64,000 nucleotides of DNA from Rhizobiaceae bacterium (GTDB taxonomy: Bacteria > Pseudomonadota > Alphaproteobacteria > Rhizobiales > Rhizobiaceae): positions 1 through 64,000 of the forward strand of contig JARGOX010000019.1 in assembly GCA_029233925.1 (NCBI GenBank). Reading direction: 5' to 3'. The position numbers and the translations under genes were made by a program. The notes under the pieces were generated by a model. The model had not been told where the DNA came from and did no database searches. It was given only the letters and a program-made list of their open reading frames with translations. How positions within the stretch are numbered: position 1 is the stretch's first letter; each line of letters starts with the position of its first letter. Shown piece by piece: positions 27,044-34,813 of the stretch.

Positions 27044-27804
27044 TTCTTCCCCAAATACGCATTGATGACATCAGGGTTCTGTGAGACCTCCCCCGGTTCA
27101 CCAACGCATATGAGCTGGCCACGATCCAGGACCGCAATACGGTCAGAAATATCCATGACCACCCCCATGTCGTGTTCGACCATCATGACGGTGATCCCGA
27201 ACTCATCCCTGATATCGAGAATGAAGCGAGCGATATCCTCTGTTTCTTCAGCGTTCATGCCCGACACCATCTCGTCGAGCAGCAAAAGCCGCGGCGCAAT
27301 CGCAAGCGCCCGGCCCAGTTCGACCCGCTTTTGAAGTCCATAGGAGAGCTGACCAACCGGCAGGTCGCGCAAATGCTCGATCTCCAGGAAATCGATGATC
27401 TCTTCCACCCGGCGGCGCGCTTTGATTTCCTCATCGCGCGGGCGGCCCCAGAAAAAGGGTGCCGTCAGAATATTGGCCTTCAATTGATGGTGCAGTCCCA
27501 CCAGCAGGTTTTGTACCACTGTCGCATGATGAAAGACGGCCAGGTTCTGAAATGTCCGGCCGATTCCAAATTCAGCGAGTTGATGCGTATGCGCCTTATG
27601 CAGCGCCCGCTCGCCGAACATGATCTTGCCTTCGCTCGGCGGAAAGATGGCCGATACAAGGTTGAACAGCGTGGTCTTTCCCGCGCCGTTTGGCCCGATA
27701 AGCGAAAAGATTGAACCCTCTTCGACGTCCAGCGAAACATTGTCGACCGCGACAAGCCCGCCGAACCGCTGTGTGAGATTTTCAACGGTCAACAAAACAG
27801 TCAC
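27040..27804 (-). CDS. livG: ABC transporter ATP-binding protein LivG family
   Basis: A 254-residue ATPase with Walker A GPNGAGKTT (about 37-45), signature 'LSYGLQKRVELGRAL', Walker B 'LLLLDEMVSGMN' and the C-terminal 'LGKK' extension typical of LivG. The GTG at 27804 is preferred: it has AGAGG eight bases upstream and overlaps the livF stop (GTGA). Note the signature reads LSYG rather than LSGG, which is common in this family. Couples ATP hydrolysis to LivHM. Confidence 0.92.
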   Translation of the reverse strand: MTVLLTVENLTQRFGGLVAVDNVSLDVEEGSIFSLIGPNGAGKTTLFNLVSAIFPPSEGKIMFGERALHKAHTHQLAEFGIGRTFQNLAVFHHATVVQNLLVGLHHQLKANILTAPFFWGRPRDEEIKARRRVEEIIDFLEIEHLRDLPVGQLSYGLQKRVELGRALAIAPRLLLLDEMVSGMNAEETEDIARFILDIRDEFGITVMMVEHDMGVVMDISDRIAVLDRGQLICVGEPGEVSQNPDVINAYLGKK

Positions 27805-28592
27805 GACAGCCACCTCTTGCGCCGTTTGTAGTGCTTTATGTCGCGGAAACTTTTCTTCGCGCCATGGTCTCCAAAGCCAAGATAGAACTCCTTGACATCA
27901 GCGTTCTTCGCAATCTCGGATGCGGTTCCATCAAGCACGATCCGCCCGTTTTCCATGATGTAGGCATAGTCTGCAATCTCCAGGGCGAGTGCAGCATTCT
28001 GCTCCACCAGCAAGATTGATATGCCTTCCTCATTGCGCAACCGCGTGATCGCTTCGAATATCTCTTCAATAATCTGAGGCGCAAGCCCAAGACTGGGCTC
28101 ATCAAGCAGCAGCAATCTGGGCTGGCCTATCAGCGCCCGCCCCACAGCAACCATCTGCTGTTCGCCGCCCGAAAGATAACCGGCCTCCCCCTTGCGCCGC
28201 TCCTTAAGCCTCGGAAACATTGTATAGACCTTGTCCAACGCATCATGAAGCGCCGCCGTCGAGGCCGTATAGCCACCCATCAGAAGGTTTTCCTCTACGG
28301 TCATAAGTGGAAACAGGCGCCGCCCCTCGGGGACATGAATAATTCCCGCCCGGACTATTTCGTTGGCTGATGTTTTGCCGATATCGCGATCGCGGAACAT
28401 GATCTGGCCGTGAAGAACTTCGCCTTTTTCCGGAAACAGCACGTTGGAAATTGCTTTGAGCAAGGTCGACTTGCCTGCACCATTTGAGCCGAGAAGCGCA
28501 ACAAGACGTCCCTCCGGTACTTCCAGCGAAACGTCACGCACCGCTTCGATGACGCGGTCGTAAACGATCTGCATGTTGGTCAAAGTGAGCAT
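27801..28592 (-). CDS. livF: ABC transporter ATP-binding protein LivF family
   Basis: A 263-residue ATPase with Walker A GSNGAGKST (about 35-43), signature 'LSGGEQQMVAVGRALIGQP' and Walker B 'LLLLDEPSLGLAP'. It is the first gene of a nine-gene leftward operon running to 19834. Its C-terminus is about 25 residues longer than usual and basic ('KHYKRRKRWLS'). The promoter at 28612-28639 carries a TetR-type operator between the -35 and -10 boxes. Confidence 0.93.
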   Translation of the reverse strand: MLTLTNMQIVYDRVIEAVRDVSLEVPEGRLVALLGSNGAGKSTLLKAISNVLFPEKGEVLHGQIMFRDRDIGKTSANEIVRAGIIHVPEGRRLFPLMTVEENLLMGGYTASTAALHDALDKVYTMFPRLKERRKGEAGYLSGGEQQMVAVGRALIGQPRLLLLDEPSLGLAPQIIEEIFEAITRLRNEEGISILLVEQNAALALEIADYAYIMENGRIVLDGTASEIAKNADVKEFYLGFGDHGAKKSFRDIKHYKRRKRWLS

Positions 28593-29478
28593 GCTTATTG
28601 AAAACCTGACGAATATAATGAACTTACTTCATCTCGCAAAGATGGCAAGGAGCTCCCGGATGCCCGGAGACCACAATGACAGTTCAGGATATTGGCGCAT
28701 GCGCTCGAATATCGAATAGAACGACTTCTGCTGATTTTCACCGTGTCCCCCACTTTGGCTGCAAGCTGCGAGCATTCTCCCGTGCTCATTCACTAGAAAT
28801 GAATTTTGCTCATTAGTGGCTGTTCAGGTCTATTTGTCAATCGGAAAAATGCTTATATTTTCCAAAATTGGACGCAAAAAATTAGCCTCATCAATGACGA
28901 TCAAGTGACCATATCTGTCTGAAAACGGGCTCAAATCGACTTACACTGGGACTTTTAACCAGGAGGGCAAGTATTGACGTGCAGGTAAAACCGAAATTGA
29001 TTTGACAACCCGAAAGCATGTTCATCGTCAATAAAAAGACCCGCACCAGACGAAGGGACCGCATCCTGCATCGCATCCAAGACTCCCTTAGTGAATGCAG
29101 TTCATCCGCTACAGAATCGCATCAAAGTGACTTGTCGGCTGCAAGGCGATGCTTTTGCGGCATGGCGTATGCGGCAAAGAAGAACATCAAAAAGACATTC
29201 GCACCAACAGATCATCCCCATGCAGCGGGAACACACCTGGCAGTCAGCCAGAATACGCTTACCTGGCCATTGAAATAACTCTGCGCCGGCCAACGTATTC
29301 GACCTGCTGCCGAGACGATAAAATGGATTTATCGGATAGGGACTTGTGGTGATGGGGCAGGTGCTTCCGGTGCCCGATCAAGGGAATTCAGCGGGCAATC
29401 AAAGACATCGGCACGCGTGCCGGTAAAACAGTCCCGACAGGTCCTTGAAAATCCTGGTCGGTGCGGTCTTCGAGGACT
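28593..29478. other. Long gene-poor stretch between livF and the protease gene
   Basis: About 890 bp. Apart from the livF promoter/operator at 28612-28639, I see no frame with a recognisable protein, convincing ribosome site or family motif; several frames of 60-86 codons are open on both strands but look random. It may hold a degraded gene or an unknown regulatory region. Confidence 0.4.
28612..28639 (-). promoter_or_regulatory. livF operon promoter with TetR-type operator in the spacer
   Basis: On the minus strand TTGCGA (28639-28634), 16 bases, then TATATT (28617-28612). The 15-bp palindrome ATGAA-CTTAC-TTCAT (28618-28632) fills the spacer almost exactly, a position where a bound repressor would block RNA polymerase. 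Same core as at 7804-7818 and 10854-10868. Confidence 0.7.
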
Positions 29479-30951
29479 TCAGATCGGTGGCATGCTCGAC
29501 ATATGCACGCTCAATGCGGATAAGGCCCAATCGCGCATGGGAGCGAGCGCCCGGGTACACACTGCAGCACCGCCGGTCATCTGGCACTGATTGATCAGGC
29601 CGAAATCGACCACTGATTGTTGACGCAATGCGACGACGCCGAGATAGTATCCGCTTCGTCCTACATGCGTGATGAAGCCATAATTCTGGTACTGGCGTGT
29701 CATGTCCACCTGGATCAGCGGACCCAGTGCGCCCTTGCGATTGGCGATAAAACCGTCGGGGCGGGTGATCGGGTACGAATAGGTGAACGCCGGATCGGGA
29801 AAGAGTGGGCCGAGCGAAAATATCACCTCGTTCTCAAGCTGCGCTGAAAAGGCATTGGCCTGCGACCAATCATTGGCATTGTCGGAGCCATCAAAAGCCC
29901 TGATCCAGATGGTGATCCCATTGCCCACATTCGCCGTGCAGCCGCCCTGCCCCTGGTGCGGTCTTTTGTTTTCCGGCAGCGGTACCACCGCACCGGAACG
30001 CAGGTCCTCCCAGATATCAAACTGCATCGTGCTGAATTTTATGGGAAGGCCGCCGCCGACGGCCGTCTGCACTTTTTGGAGACCGGCCGGATCATCCACC
30101 GAGGCGGCGATTTCCTCGAAACTGGCGGTCCGCGAGAGCGACAGCGTGAAGGCACCGCAGTCCACCTGTTCAAGTCGGGATTGAGGCGGTTGAACAGAGA
30201 AAGTGAAGGCGTTTTCCGGATCAACCCTGTTGCCCGACCGAATATCGGTCCAATTGCCGGAAGCCATCAGGTAGCTGGCGCTGACTGCCCAGACGATCCC
30301 CGTAGCTCCACTCTGCAGCCCGCCTGCCCCGATGGCCACTACCTGGCCCTCGTGGTCAAAAACCGGTGCGCCGGAATGACCATGGGTCAAATTTCCGTCG
30401 AGCCGGATGATTGCCGTGTCCAGGTCCCAGGGACCGTTCTGCTCGATGAGCCGCCGCTCGCTGTCGGGCAGCATTTGCTTGAGCCGCGCCGGTGGCGGGT
30501 CATTGCCGGTTGTCACGGTGAGCAGCTTATCATCAGCAGTGGGTGCACCGAGAGCAAATCCAACTGCCGCGACCTGGGAATGCACCGGTGGCGGACGGTT
30601 GGTCACGGTCTGGACGGACGCGCCGACGCGCTTTTCCAATCGCAGTGCGATCACGTCCTGTGCCCTGATCTCGCGCAGAGGTACCGCCTTGAAGCTGCCG
30701 TGGTTGCGGAATTGAACCGTGATCAAATCACAGCCGGCCACAACGTGCCGGGCTGTCACGACCTGGTCAGCCTTTGGCCAGACAAAGGCTGTGCCCGACC
30801 GTTCGTTGCCATCCGTGCAGCGCGTTGCGATAACAAGGCCAACATCGCCTCGCGCCGCACTGAGCAGCTGCGGGCTGGGAGATTGAGCCAGCACGGCGGT
30901 CGCCCAGAAAAGGGGTGCCAGGATCGTCAGAACGCGCGCGACGTAAGCCAT
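29479..30951 (-). CDS. Secreted trypsin-like serine protease with C-terminal extension
   Basis: A 490-residue exported protein. Residues 1-22 form a signal peptide (cut near AVLAQ). Residues about 35-235 are a trypsin-like protease domain with likely triad His69 (TARHVV), Asp99 (AQDVIALRL) and Ser193 (GHSGAPV). The remaining ~250 residues have no domain I recognise; they contain several Cys and aromatic residues and may bind ligand or envelope. No PDZ domain is evident, so this is not a standard DegP. It follows a small membrane-protein gene by 5 bp, suggesting joint function. Substrate unknown. Confidence 0.83.
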   Translation of the reverse strand: MAYVARVLTILAPLFWATAVLAQSPSPQLLSAARGDVGLVIATRCTDGNERSGTAFVWPKADQVVTARHVVAGCDLITVQFRNHGSFKAVPLREIRAQDVIALRLEKRVGASVQTVTNRPPPVHSQVAAVGFALGAPTADDKLLTVTTGNDPPPARLKQMLPDSERRLIEQNGPWDLDTAIIRLDGNLTHGHSGAPVFDHEGQVVAIGAGGLQSGATGIVWAVSASYLMASGNWTDIRSGNRVDPENAFTFSVQPPQSRLEQVDCGAFTLSLSRTASFEEIAASVDDPAGLQKVQTAVGGGLPIKFSTMQFDIWEDLRSGAVVPLPENKRPHQGQGGCTANVGNGITIWIRAFDGSDNANDWSQANAFSAQLENEVIFSLGPLFPDPAFTYSYPITRPDGFIANRKGALGPLIQVDMTRQYQNYGFITHVGRSGYYLGVVALRQQSVVDFGLINQCQMTGGAAVCTRALAPMRDWALSALSVHMSSMPPI

Positions 30952-30956
30952 GGCCC

Positions 30957-31613
30957 CTACTCCGTTTGATCACAGAAAAGCTTGTGGACATAATCGGCGA
31001 AGTCAGACTGCTGCTCCTCCGGCAGGGCCAGGCCGAATTGTCCAGCTTGGCTCCAAGGGGCATCGGCCCCTTGCATGGCTTCCAGGCGGAGCCGCGTCGT
31101 GCCAAAGGCAACATCCGACAGAGCCGAGCACTGCACCGACGATCCAGCGCTGAACGTATAGCCTGGATTCTGTGGGGCCTTCGGGTCCGGGACGGCTGCC
31201 AATCCACCGATCCTCAGCCCTGTTTGATCGAAGATGGCGAGATCTCGCGCAAGGGCTTCCGGCAGGCCGGCGGCCGTGTATCTTTCGATACGAACATCCA
31301 GAGGAGGCGCCAGCCAGCCGTTGGTCCGAACGAGAATACTGCAGGGTACACCGGCCAGGACGCCGATGCAGAAGGCGAGCAACCGAAGCCGGGTAACCGG
31401 GCTTTTGCCCGGCAGCTTTCCCCCGAGGCCAAAGAACGCAGCCAGCAGCGCCACCAGCCCGGCAAGCACATCTCCGGTCAACGGCGATACCGATATGCCA
31501 ACCAAACCGCCCACAAGCAGACCCAGCAACAGGCCCGATAGAAAATCGGCCAGATCTGGCGTGTTTTCGTCACGAGAGTCAGGAGTTGATGTTGCCGTCA
31601 ATTGAAACTCCAC
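30957..31613 (-). CDS. Uncharacterised membrane protein upstream of the protease
   Basis: A 218-residue protein. After an Asp/Glu-rich N-terminus, residues about 22-75 form two glycine-rich hydrophobic helices ('LLLGLLVGGLVGISV', 'VLAGLVALLAAFFGLGG') and a third lies near 83-100. The C-terminal half is soluble-looking with 'RYTAAGLPEALARDLAIFD'. I do not recognise the family. It lies 5 bp before the secreted protease gene, so it may anchor, secrete or inhibit that protease; this is inferred from position only. Confidence 0.65.
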   Translation of the reverse strand: MEFQLTATSTPDSRDENTPDLADFLSGLLLGLLVGGLVGISVSPLTGDVLAGLVALLAAFFGLGGKLPGKSPVTRLRLLAFCIGVLAGVPCSILVRTNGWLAPPLDVRIERYTAAGLPEALARDLAIFDQTGLRIGGLAAVPDPKAPQNPGYTFSAGSSVQCSALSDVAFGTTRLRLEAMQGADAPWSQAGQFGLALPEEQQSDFADYVHKLFCDQTE

Positions 31614-31968
31614 ACTGAAGGTTTCAGATTGGACTTGCAGTAAACTTACGCGGGAACAATACCTCTAACAGGGCCTGCCTGTTCCATGACTTTGCAGGAG
31701 TTGTGCAGGGAAATGTGAAAGTCGGTTTGCTTCGAACAAGCTGCTCCCGACAACCAACCAATCGTCACAGAGAGTAGCATCAAATTGAAATAATATGCAA
31801 CTTGGGTTTGATTCAATCGCCACAATTTTCAACCATAGTGGCAATTTTGATGCCCCCCCCAATTCGGCTCGTTTGAGCCATGCATAACCACGCCAAAGCC
31901 TGATTGGCGGTGCGTCAGAATATCGGACGAAAGCAGCAAACGGGATTCAGTCGGCCGTGCATCAGGCG
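31614..31968. other. Gene-free AT-rich stretch
   Basis: About 355 bp downstream of the ABC ATPase gene and upstream of the membrane-protein gene. Only a weak inverted repeat GCCAC (31819-31823) / GTGGC (31838-31842) was seen, without a clear T-run; it could be a poor terminator of the leftward sugar operon. Presumably also contains the promoter for the membrane-protein/protease pair. Confidence 0.35.
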
Positions 31969-32724
31969 CTACGCTTGAACCTGCTCCACCTCGCCGCTGA
32001 GGATGTAGTGGGACAGACGGTCGGCGGAGAGGTCGGCGGCGAGCAGGTCGATCTGGTTTTGGCCGTTGCGCAGGATACTGACCCGGTCGGCAACCGCGAC
32101 CACATCCTTCATGCTGTGGCTGATGAGAATGACGGTCTTTCCGCTCTGCTTGAGCGAACGCACCAGTTCCAGAACCTGTTCGGTCTCGCGCACGCCAAGC
32201 GCTGCGGTCGGCTCATCAAGAATGACAATATTGGCGTTCCAGCGCAGCGCCCGGCAGATCGCAACGGCCTGCCGCTGACCTCCGGACAATTCCTCCACCT
32301 TGATGTTCATGTCGGTGATCGACTTGTTCAACTGGGACATGTAGCCCGCAGCGTCCTGGCGCATCTTCTTCTTGTCGAGCATGCGTATGCCCAACACGTT
32401 TTTGGTCAGCTCCGCCCCCATGAAGATATTTTCATAGATGCTCATGCGGGCAGCCACAGCCAGATCCTGGTGGATTGTCGCCAATCCGGCTTTCAGGGAT
32501 TCTGTCGGCGTGGTGAACCGACAGGGGGCCCCATCGATGACGACCTCCCCCCTGTCGGGCATTTCAACACCAGCCAGAACTTTGATGAGGGTGGATTTTC
32601 CGGCGCCATTGTCGCCGCAAATCGCGTGCACCTCACCCTCGTGAATATCGATACTCACGCCGCGCAGCGCTTCCACCGCACCGTAGTTCTTGTAGATATT
32701 GCGTGTCGATATTTTCACAGGCAT
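31969..32724 (-). CDS. Sugar-type ABC transporter ATP-binding protein, single nucleotide-binding domain (FrcA-like)
   Basis: A 251-residue ATPase with Walker A 'GDNGAGKST' (about 36-44), signature 'LSGGQRQAVAICRAL' and Walker B 'IVILDEPTAALG'. Only one ATPase domain is present, unlike RbsA-type proteins with two; fructose importer FrcA has the same layout. The ATG at 32724 (MPVKIST) is used; a TTG/ATG pair 12-15 bases upstream is possible. It is the last gene of the leftward operon nucleoside hydrolase-unknown-kinase-permease-binding protein-ATPase. Confidence 0.88.
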   Translation of the reverse strand: MPVKISTRNIYKNYGAVEALRGVSIDIHEGEVHAICGDNGAGKSTLIKVLAGVEMPDRGEVVIDGAPCRFTTPTESLKAGLATIHQDLAVAARMSIYENIFMGAELTKNVLGIRMLDKKKMRQDAAGYMSQLNKSITDMNIKVEELSGGQRQAVAICRALRWNANIVILDEPTAALGVRETEQVLELVRSLKQSGKTVILISHSMKDVVAVADRVSILRNGQNQIDLLAADLSADRLSHYILSGEVEQVQA

Positions 32725-32762
32725 GAGATGTTCCATCAATGAAATGGCTTGGTCGAGGCCGC

Positions 32763-33710
32763 TCAGTTCAGATACTGATCGACATTGTTTGCATCGACAA
32801 GGATCGCCGGTTTGAACAGGTAAGGTCCTGCCACCATTTCTTCCTTTTTCTTGCCGTCAACGGCAATGGCTTTCATGGAGTCCACGGCTGCGGTCGCCAT
32901 GTCTTCCAGAGGCACGGCCACTGTTGCCGTCATCATGGAATCGGGAGATTTGATGCGGCGGAAGACTTCCTGACCACCATCGATGGACACCAGGGACACA
33001 TCGCCCTTTTTCATGCCGCTCTCGATCAACAGATCATCGATGATGAAGGCCTGGCCGTCGAAGGAAGCCCAGATACCCTTGTACTGACCGGCTTTCTGCA
33101 GGATCAGCGCGCTCATGCCATTGCGCACGTCATCCTGCCAGCTCTTGGTGCGGGCCATGGAGTGGGAGCCGACAACGGTAACGGTTGGATTTTCCGCAAG
33201 CACGACGTCCAGCATGATGCCGCGGATACGGGCGCCAGCATTGGATTCAAATCTCTGGGCCAGAATGCCGCCTTCAAAATCAATGGTGCCGAGCAGGTAG
33301 ACAGCCGCTTCAGCGCCGACAACAAATTCATTGGGCTGCACATCGAACAATGTGTGCGGGCTTGAGCCACTGGAGATGGTGATGACGGGAATACCCGCAT
33401 CTTTGGCGTCCTGGAACTGGGCATCGAATTGCACCGGTTTGGACATGCAAAGAACCATGCCGTCGACCTTTTTCTGGATGAGGTTTTCGATTTGCTCGGC
33501 ATGGGTCTGCAAGGATCCGTTGGAGTTGAGGACCTGTGTGTCCCAACCGAATTCCTTGGCCCTGGCCTCGGCTGTGTTTGAGCAGCGGGCGTGTGTTTCC
33601 GCCGACATCTGGAACGCCACGATACCGAGATCGAATGCGGCGGCTTGACCGGAAATAAGAGCTGCACCCAACACTGCGGCTGCACCCATCAATGTTTTGA
33701 ACCTATTCAT
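32763..33710 (-). CDS. Sugar ABC transporter substrate-binding protein (CUT2/RbsB family)
   Basis: A 315-residue periplasmic protein with signal peptide MNRFKTLMGAAAVLGAALIS, cut near QAAAFD. The mature chain has the RbsB-type pattern: 'LGIVAFQMSAETHARCSNTA', then 'EQIENLIQKKVDGMVLCMSK', 'AKDAGIPVITISSG', and hinge segments later. The ATG at 33710 has GGGGAAC upstream; a longer open frame to 34430 runs across the permease gene and is not real. Expected ligand: a pentose, hexose or nucleoside, given the adjacent kinase and nucleoside hydrolase. Confidence 0.9.
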   Translation of the reverse strand: MNRFKTLMGAAAVLGAALISGQAAAFDLGIVAFQMSAETHARCSNTAEARAKEFGWDTQVLNSNGSLQTHAEQIENLIQKKVDGMVLCMSKPVQFDAQFQDAKDAGIPVITISSGSSPHTLFDVQPNEFVVGAEAAVYLLGTIDFEGGILAQRFESNAGARIRGIMLDVVLAENPTVTVVGSHSMARTKSWQDDVRNGMSALILQKAGQYKGIWASFDGQAFIIDDLLIESGMKKGDVSLVSIDGGQEVFRRIKSPDSMMTATVAVPLEDMATAAVDSMKAIAVDGKKKEEMVAGPYLFKPAILVDANNVDQYLN

Positions 33711-33739
33711 AATTGTTCCCCTTTTTTTAGACAGTACGG

Positions 33740-34687
33740 TTACAGAGCGAAAGCCGCTCTCTTCAAGACGGATGCCGAAACGGCAACCGAGGCTACGATG
33801 ATGATCCCCAGCATGATGTCCTGGATGTAATATTGGGCCCCGAGCAGGACCAGGCCGTTTGACAGCACGACAATGATGAGTGCGCCGACAATCGTTCCCA
33901 GGATATTGGGTTTGGCTGGTGTGAACATCGTCATTCCCAACAGGGTGGCCGCTATGCCGTTGAGCAGAAAGTCTCCGGCCATTTGCGGTGCTGCTGATGA
34001 TAGATTTGCCACAAGAAATACAGCTGTCAGTCCTGCGGCAAGGCCTGACAATGCAAGGCCAAGAATTTTGCTCTTTCGTGTGTTGATGCCGGACCGGCGG
34101 GCCGCTTCCTCGTTTTCGCCCGTCGCCTGCAGATGTATTCCGGTCTTTGTCTGAGTGGACAGGAAAAAGGACAGGGCAACGATGGCCAACGTAAACAGGA
34201 TGATCACCGGCACCGGCCCTATCTTGCCCCTGCCGAGGAACAGAAAATCGGGATCCCAACGGCCAACAAAGGCGACACCACCGGTGATCATGAATGCCAG
34301 TCCATTGGCGACCGATGCGGTGCCCAGGGTGGAAATAAGGGACGGGACCTTGAGATATGTCACCAGATAGCCATTGAGCAATCCGGCAAACAGCCCCATG
34401 GCAAGGCCGGCGGACACCGCCAGCGGCCATGGATAGGCCGCCTGCATCAGACTGCCGATGACAACGGCCGACAGGCTGCAGACATTGGCGAATGAAAGAT
34501 CCAGCTCAGAGGCGATCAGTGCGAAGGTAAAGCCGATCGACAGAACCATCAGGAAGCTCACCTGTTTGAGCACATTGAGCAAATTTGCTGTCGAGGCAAA
34601 ATTCTCTGCAAACACCATCAGGAACGCAAAGAGGACCAGTCCGGCAAACAGGGTTCCATATTTTTCGATGGCGTGTTTGGGTATCAT
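33740..34687 (-). CDS. Sugar ABC transporter permease (CUT2/RbsC family)
   Basis: A 315-residue inner-membrane permease. It has the RbsC-type opening 'NLLNVLKQVSFLMVLSIGFTF' (two strands), the conserved 'LDLSFANVCSLSAVV' and the coupling loop 'ATGENEEAARRSGINTRKSKI', then several C-terminal helices. I start at the ATG 34687 (MIPKHAIEKYG), which has GGAAG upstream; an 18-codon upstream extension is less likely. It sits between the kinase and binding-protein genes and should pair with the single-domain ATPase. Confidence 0.9.
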   Translation of the reverse strand: MIPKHAIEKYGTLFAGLVLFAFLMVFAENFASTANLLNVLKQVSFLMVLSIGFTFALIASELDLSFANVCSLSAVVIGSLMQAAYPWPLAVSAGLAMGLFAGLLNGYLVTYLKVPSLISTLGTASVANGLAFMITGGVAFVGRWDPDFLFLGRGKIGPVPVIILFTLAIVALSFFLSTQTKTGIHLQATGENEEAARRSGINTRKSKILGLALSGLAAGLTAVFLVANLSSAAPQMAGDFLLNGIAATLLGMTMFTPAKPNILGTIVGALIIVVLSNGLVLLGAQYYIQDIMLGIIIVASVAVSASVLKRAAFAL

Positions 34688-34813
34688 CTCAGAACTTCCC
34701 TGTTGGCTGAGCGCGCTGCAAAAGACCGACAACTTTGCCACGCGAACCGATCAGGGCAGATGCCCTGTCGCCTTTGCCATTGTCCTGGCTGTATGGGTCC
34801 ATGAAAAGAACTT

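Noticed and set aside
29018-29278. 86-codon plus-strand frame in the gene-poor stretch
   Set aside because: No recognisable domain, poor ribosome site and amino-acid composition like random sequence.
33711-34430. Upstream extension of the sugar-binding protein frame
   Set aside because: Overlaps the permease gene in another frame; the signal peptide and ribosome site fix the start at 33710.
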